DNA of 64,000 nt. It comes from JAITWT01 sp964439605. Its GTDB lineage: Bacteria; Pseudomonadota; Gammaproteobacteria; Burkholderiales; Burkholderiaceae_C. Of the stretch, positions 60,665 to 64,000 are shown in pieces. The stretch is from NCBI GenBank assembly GCA_964439605.1, contig CAYTPC010000146.1, forward strand, positions 1 through 64,000. The letters run 5' to 3'. A program made the position numbers and the translations under genes. The number at the start of each line of letters is the position of its first letter. The stretch's first letter is position 1. The notes beneath the pieces are model-generated. The model was not told where the DNA came from and ran no database searches. It was given only the letters and a program-made list of their open reading frames with translations.

Positions 60665-61474
60665 ATGGCTGATTTACACGAAAACAAGGAAGACGAACTC
60701 GCCGGCACGGAACAGCCTTTCGTGCAGCACCTGATCGAGTTGCGCGATCGGCTGATCTATTGCATCTATGGGCTCGTGGCCGCGGGCGTCCTGTTGGCGA
60801 TCTGGCCCGGGCCGAGTGAGTTGATCGACCTGATTTCGATTCCGATCCGCGCCCACATGCCGCCCCACACGAAGCTGATCGCGGTGGGCGTGTTCTCGCC
60901 TTTCTTCATTCCGTTGAAGGTGCTGCTGATGGCGGCGGTGCTGCTGGCGCTGCCTTGGCTCATGTACCAGGCATGGATGTTCGTCGCGCCGGGGTTGTAT
61001 GGGCACGAGAAGCGTTTCGCGCTGCCTCTGATCGTCTTTGGCAGTCTGCTGGCCTATGCGGGCATCGCATTCGTGCAGTTATTCGTGCTCGACAAAATGT
61101 TCACCTTCATCCAGCGTTTCACGCCAGCGAGTGTGGCCGCGACGCCGGACATCGCTTCATATGTCGAATCGATCCTCTCGCTGTACCTTGCGTTCGCGGT
61201 CGCGTTTCAGGTGCCGATCGTGGTGATGCTTCTGGTGCGCTTCGAGATGGTCTCGATCGAAAAACTGCGCTCCCTGCGGGGCTATTTCATCGTGGCGGCG
61301 TTCGTCATTGCGGCGGTGATCACGCCGCCGGATGTCATTTCGATGCTGGCGCTGGCCGTGCCGATGTGCCTGCTCTACGAAATCGGAATCATCTCGGCCA
61401 AGTACTTCGCGCGGATCAGCAAGGCGCCTGATTCAGAGGAACCGAACGAGAACGCCGATTCGGCGCGCTCCTGA
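60665..61474 (+). CDS. tatC: Sec-independent translocase component TatC
   Basis: A 269-residue protein with six membrane spans. The conserved HLIELRDRLIY motif near the N-terminus binds the signal peptide together with a Glu in span loops, and LPWLMYQAWMFVAPGLYGHEKR is the loop landmark. ATG 60665 (MADLHENKEDEL) fits better than 60647. A hairpin follows the stop before the convergent htrA gene. Confidence 0.96.
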   Translation: MADLHENKEDELAGTEQPFVQHLIELRDRLIYCIYGLVAAGVLLAIWPGPSELIDLISIPIRAHMPPHTKLIAVGVFSPFFIPLKVLLMAAVLLALPWLMYQAWMFVAPGLYGHEKRFALPLIVFGSLLAYAGIAFVQLFVLDKMFTFIQRFTPASVAATPDIASYVESILSLYLAFAVAFQVPIVVMLLVRFEMVSIEKLRSLRGYFIVAAFVIAAVITPPDVISMLALAVPMCLLYEIGIISAKYFARISKAPDSEEPNENADSARS

Positions 61475-61507
61475 TTCTGCTTGACTGCTTGACGGGTTGA
61501 CTGTTTG

Positions 61508-61528
61508 AGAGTCTGTCGAGCAGGCTCT
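61508..61528. terminator. Hairpin between convergent tatC and htrA
   Basis: AGAGTCTG and CAGGCTCT make an 8-bp stem (one G-T pair) with a five-base loop, ending at the htrA stop codon. No T-run follows, so a bidirectional terminator role is likely from position but weakly supported. The segment before it repeats TTGACTG/TTGACGG three times (61479-61505). Confidence 0.4.
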
Positions 61529-62682
61529 TACTCGGCGTCAAGACCGCGGCGCGGTACCGCGCGCGGCCGTTCGTTCGGCGTTACCTCAAGTTCCATGGGC
61601 TCGCCGTTGCGCTGCAGCGCGAAACGCGCGGCTACACCCGGCTTGAGCGCAGCCACTACGCTCAGCAATTGCTGCACGTTCGCGGTTTTCTGGCCGGCTG
61701 CGCTGATGATGACGTCTCCCGGACGGATGCCGGCGCGTGCCGCGGGGCCGTTTTGCAGCACGCCGGTAATGATCACGCCCTGCTGCGTTTTCACGCCGAA
61801 GGTCTGGGCCAGTTCCTGCGTGAGATCGTTGGGCTCCACACCGATCCAGCCCCGCGTGACTTTGCCGTCGCGCACGATGGCTTCAAGCACCTGGCGTGCG
61901 GTTGAGATGGGAATGGCAAAGCCGATACCCATGTTGCCGCCCGAGCGCGAATAGATCGCGGTGTTGATACCTGCCAGGTTGCCGTTGATGTCCACCAGCG
62001 CGCCGCCCGAATTGCCGGGGTTGATGGCCGCGTCGGTCTGAATGAAATTCTCGAAAGTGTTGATGCCCAACTGGTTGCGCCCGAGCGCCGAGACGATGCC
62101 GCTGGTCACCGTCTGCCCGACGCCGAAAGGGTTTCCGATGGCCAGCACCCGATCGCCGACCTCCATCGAGTCGGAGTTGCCCAGCGTCATCGCCGGCAGC
62201 TTGTCCAGTGTGACCTTGAGCACCGCGAGGTCGGTGTCCGGATCGGTGCCGATGACCTTGCCCGGAGTATGCCGCCCGTCGTTGAGCACGACCTCGATTT
62301 CGTCGGCGCCCGCGATCACGTGGTTGTTGGTCAGGATGTAGCCTTCGGCGCTGACGATCACCCCGCTGCCCAGGCCTACTTGCGGCTGATCGGCCTGATC
62401 GCCGAAGAAGAAGCGAAACCACGGGGTGTCGGCCTGCGGATGGCGCCGGGCGGTTTTGTTGATGTTGATGCTCACCACCGCCGGCGCCGCGCGCTTGGCC
62501 GCAGCGCTCAGGCTGCCTGGCGCGGGGGCGGCGACATGGGTGGCTGGCGCCTCGGTCACGGAAATCTGGTTGCCGGCTGGCGCCGCACGGCCAATCCAGT
62601 CAGGGTGGAGTGTCGCGACGACGAAGTAAGCCGCCAGGATGACGGTAATGGCTTGGGAAAACAGCAGCCAGATTCGCTTCAT
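61528..62682 (-). CDS. HtrA/DegS-type periplasmic serine protease
   Basis: A 384-residue trypsin-like protease with an N-terminal membrane anchor (residues 4-22, LLFSQAITVILAAYFVVAT). The triad is H121 in TNNHVIAG, D151 in DTDLAVLK and S225 in PGNSGGAL. One PDZ domain (about 280-370) follows. A single PDZ and an uncleaved anchor resemble DegS, though homologues beside tatC in this order are usually called DegQ/MucD-like. It probably deals with misfolded envelope proteins. ATG 62682 matches the protein start; the long frame back to 63585 is only the antisense of the Nif3-like gene. Confidence 0.93.
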   Translation of the reverse strand: MKRIWLLFSQAITVILAAYFVVATLHPDWIGRAAPAGNQISVTEAPATHVAAPAPGSLSAAAKRAAPAVVSININKTARRHPQADTPWFRFFFGDQADQPQVGLGSGVIVSAEGYILTNNHVIAGADEIEVVLNDGRHTPGKVIGTDPDTDLAVLKVTLDKLPAMTLGNSDSMEVGDRVLAIGNPFGVGQTVTSGIVSALGRNQLGINTFENFIQTDAAINPGNSGGALVDINGNLAGINTAIYSRSGGNMGIGFAIPISTARQVLEAIVRDGKVTRGWIGVEPNDLTQELAQTFGVKTQQGVIITGVLQNGPAARAGIRPGDVIISAAGQKTANVQQLLSVVAALKPGVAARFALQRNGEPMELEVTPNERPRAVPRRGLDAE

Positions 62683-62841
62683 GTGTGGGTTCCGGATGGG
62701 ACTGCGAATTGTCCTCCAATCGAACCGTTCCGGTGGCGGCGAGGGCGCTTTCTGTCTGAATGATGCATGTGATGCATGCGTGGAATGCGCAGAAATACGC
62801 AGGAGTGCCGGACGATGTCGCCCACGGTTCACAATAACGCC

Positions 62842-63615
62842 ATGAGCACGACACGCCACGAACTCCTGACCGCTTTCGATTTGCTGCTTGCGCCCGAGCG
62901 TTTTCAAGATTACGGCCCCAATGGCCTGCAGGTCGAGGGCCGCTCGACCGTGCGCAAGATCGTCTCGGGTGTGACGGCCAGCCGCGCTCTGATCGAGGCT
63001 GCGATCAGCGCTCAGGCTGATGCGATCCTCGTTCACCACGGCTTGTTCTGGCGTGGGCAAGATCAACGGGTGATTGGCTGGATGCGCCAGCGCCTGGGGT
63101 TGTTGCTGGGCGCCGATGTGAGCCTGTTCGCGTATCACTTGCCGCTCGACGCGCATCCGGAGCTGGGTAACAACGCGCAACTGGGCCTCAATCTCGGGCT
63201 GATCGCGCATGCAGGATCTTCCGGGCGCTTTGGGGAGCAGGAGCTGGGCCTCATCGGTGTGCACCGGGAGGGCTTGTGCTTTGCGGATGCCAAAGAATTG
63301 GCGGCGTACGTCGAGAAAACCACCCACCGGCCGGTGACCTTGGTCGATGCCGCGCGGCGGCCGATTCGCACCATCGCATGGTGCAGTGGTGGCGCCCAGG
63401 ACTATTTCGAGGCTGCGATCGCGGCAGGCGCCGATGCCTTCATCACCGGCGAAATCTCCGAGCCGCAGGCGCATCACGCGCGGGAAATGGGCGTGGCCTT
63501 TCTGGCCTGTGGTCACCACGCAACCGAGCGTTACGGTGCCCCTGCGGTGGCCGGGCACGTCGCCGCGCGGCTGGGTATCGCGCACGAATTCATCGACATC
63601 GACAATCCCGCATGA
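62842..63615 (+). CDS. Nif3-like dinuclear metal-centre protein (YbgI family)
   Basis: A 257-residue protein. Metal ligands are visible in LVHHGLFWRGQDQ (His-His), in FAYHLPLDAHPELGNN (His, Asp) and near the end in ACGHHATERYGAP (His, Glu). YbgI/Nif3 proteins form toroidal hexamers with two metals per subunit; their reaction is not settled, though a GTP cyclohydrolase-like role has been proposed. ATG 62842 (MSTTRHELLTAFD) is chosen; 62815 is possible. It diverges from htrA with 159 bases between and overlaps pdxA by four bases. Confidence 0.92.
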   Translation: MSTTRHELLTAFDLLLAPERFQDYGPNGLQVEGRSTVRKIVSGVTASRALIEAAISAQADAILVHHGLFWRGQDQRVIGWMRQRLGLLLGADVSLFAYHLPLDAHPELGNNAQLGLNLGLIAHAGSSGRFGEQELGLIGVHREGLCFADAKELAAYVEKTTHRPVTLVDAARRPIRTIAWCSGGAQDYFEAAIAAGADAFITGEISEPQAHHAREMGVAFLACGHHATERYGAPAVAGHVAARLGIAHEFIDIDNPA

Positions 63616-64000
63616 GCGCGCCGATCGCGATCACGCAGGGCGACCCTGCGGGCATCGGCCCCGAGATCATCGTCAAGGCCTTCCGTGACGCGCCCGAGTT
63701 GCTCCGTGGCTGCATCGTGGCCGGGGACGTGGCGACGCTGCGCCGGGCCGCGGCTTTGCTGGCGCGCTCCGGTGAGCCGGCGCTGCCGGTCGTGCAACTG
63801 GAATCGGAGCGGGAGGTTGATCAGATACCGCCGCGTTGCGTGCCCGTGCTGCAGGTGATCGCGCCGTCCGATGGCGTGGTGACGGGGCAGGTCAGCGCGC
63901 AGGCCGGGCGGGCCGGTGGCGATGCGGTGTTATGGGCCGCGCGTGCTGCATTGCGCGGCGACGTGGCGGCGATAGTGACGGCGCCGCTGCACAAGGAGGC
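63612..64000 (+). CDS. pdxA: 4-hydroxythreonine-4-phosphate dehydrogenase, 5' part
   Basis: The frame from ATG 63612 is open to the window end and so is partial (129 codons seen of about 330). It starts MSAPIAITQGDPAGIGPEII, the PdxA hallmark, and reaches AAIVTAPLHKEA, the conserved substrate-binding block. PdxA oxidises 4-phosphohydroxy-threonine in pyridoxal phosphate synthesis. The ATG overlaps the Nif3-like stop (ATGA), so the two are coupled. Confidence 0.95.
   Translation, partial: MSAPIAITQGDPAGIGPEIIVKAFRDAPELLRGCIVAGDVATLRRAAALLARSGEPALPVVQLESEREVDQIPPRCVPVLQVIAPSDGVVTGQVSAQAGRAGGDAVLWAARAALRGDVAAIVTAPLHKE

Noticed and set aside
59809..61528. Recurring AGCAGGCTCT motif (also near 744) as a regulatory repeat
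   Set aside because: Three short matches, each part of a different local hairpin or none; not enough for a repeat family.
62683..63585. N-terminal 300-codon extension of the HtrA frame
   Set aside because: The extension is antisense to the Nif3-like gene; the anchor and protease start cleanly at ATG 62682.

Overview
The window is GC-rich, densely coded chromosome from a betaproteobacterium, most likely of the order Burkholderiales. The main grounds are gene order: rpsO-pnp-quinone oxidoreductase-tpiA-secG-tRNA-Leu-nuoA to nuoN-Nudix-DUF1178 and hisF-hisI-hisE-HIT-tatABC-htrA are arrangements familiar from that order. Most features are housekeeping genes. The accessory part lies at about 9.5-31.4 kb and 52-57 kb. 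No stretch longer than 300 bases lacks a gene.

Layout. 1-9.5 kb (+): a GNAT protein, a CorC-like CBS protein, lnt, glyQ (interrupted by an in-frame amber codon), a YdjM-like membrane protein, glyS, gmhB, a PlsC-like acyltransferase and a YgjP-like metalloprotein. 9.5-22.4 kb (-): one apparent transcription unit livH-livM-livG-livF-acyl-CoA ligase followed by six tandem LivK-type periplasmic binding proteins. It reads as an uptake-plus-CoA-activation system for a carboxylic acid, with a diversified set of receptors. 22.4-31.3 kb: a probable gene remnant, a MoxR ATPase, a MarR regulator with an EmrAB/NodT-type efflux operon, a divergent ABC exporter and a DUF1178 protein.

31.27-31.44 kb holds a 165-bp hairpin-like (MITE-like) element that supplies the stop codon of the Nudix gene. 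31.4-46.6 kb (-) is the 14-gene complex I operon. It is preceded by tRNA-Leu(GAG), secG, tpiA, a quinone oxidoreductase, pnp and rpsO. The pnp and rpsO leaders contain strong hairpins and rpsO has a good Rho-independent terminator.

52-56.9 kb (-): an outer-membrane TonB receptor carrying CxxxM and HxM motifs like those of the copper importer OprC, two DUF2946 proteins, and an orphan Tat-exported LivK-like protein. 57-64 kb: a small Hsp20, the end of the histidine pathway (hisF, hisI, hisE), DUF4870, a HIT hydrolase, tatABC, a divergent HtrA protease, a Nif3-like protein and the start of pdxA, which runs off the window.

The observations I rate highest are the amber codon in the essential glyQ gene, the six-fold receptor array wired to one ABC transporter and one acyl-CoA ligase, the copper-type receptor cassette, a GmhB whose second catalytic aspartate is asparagine, and the hairpin element at the end of the Nudix gene. 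No CRISPR array, phage, integrase, transposase or defence system is visible.
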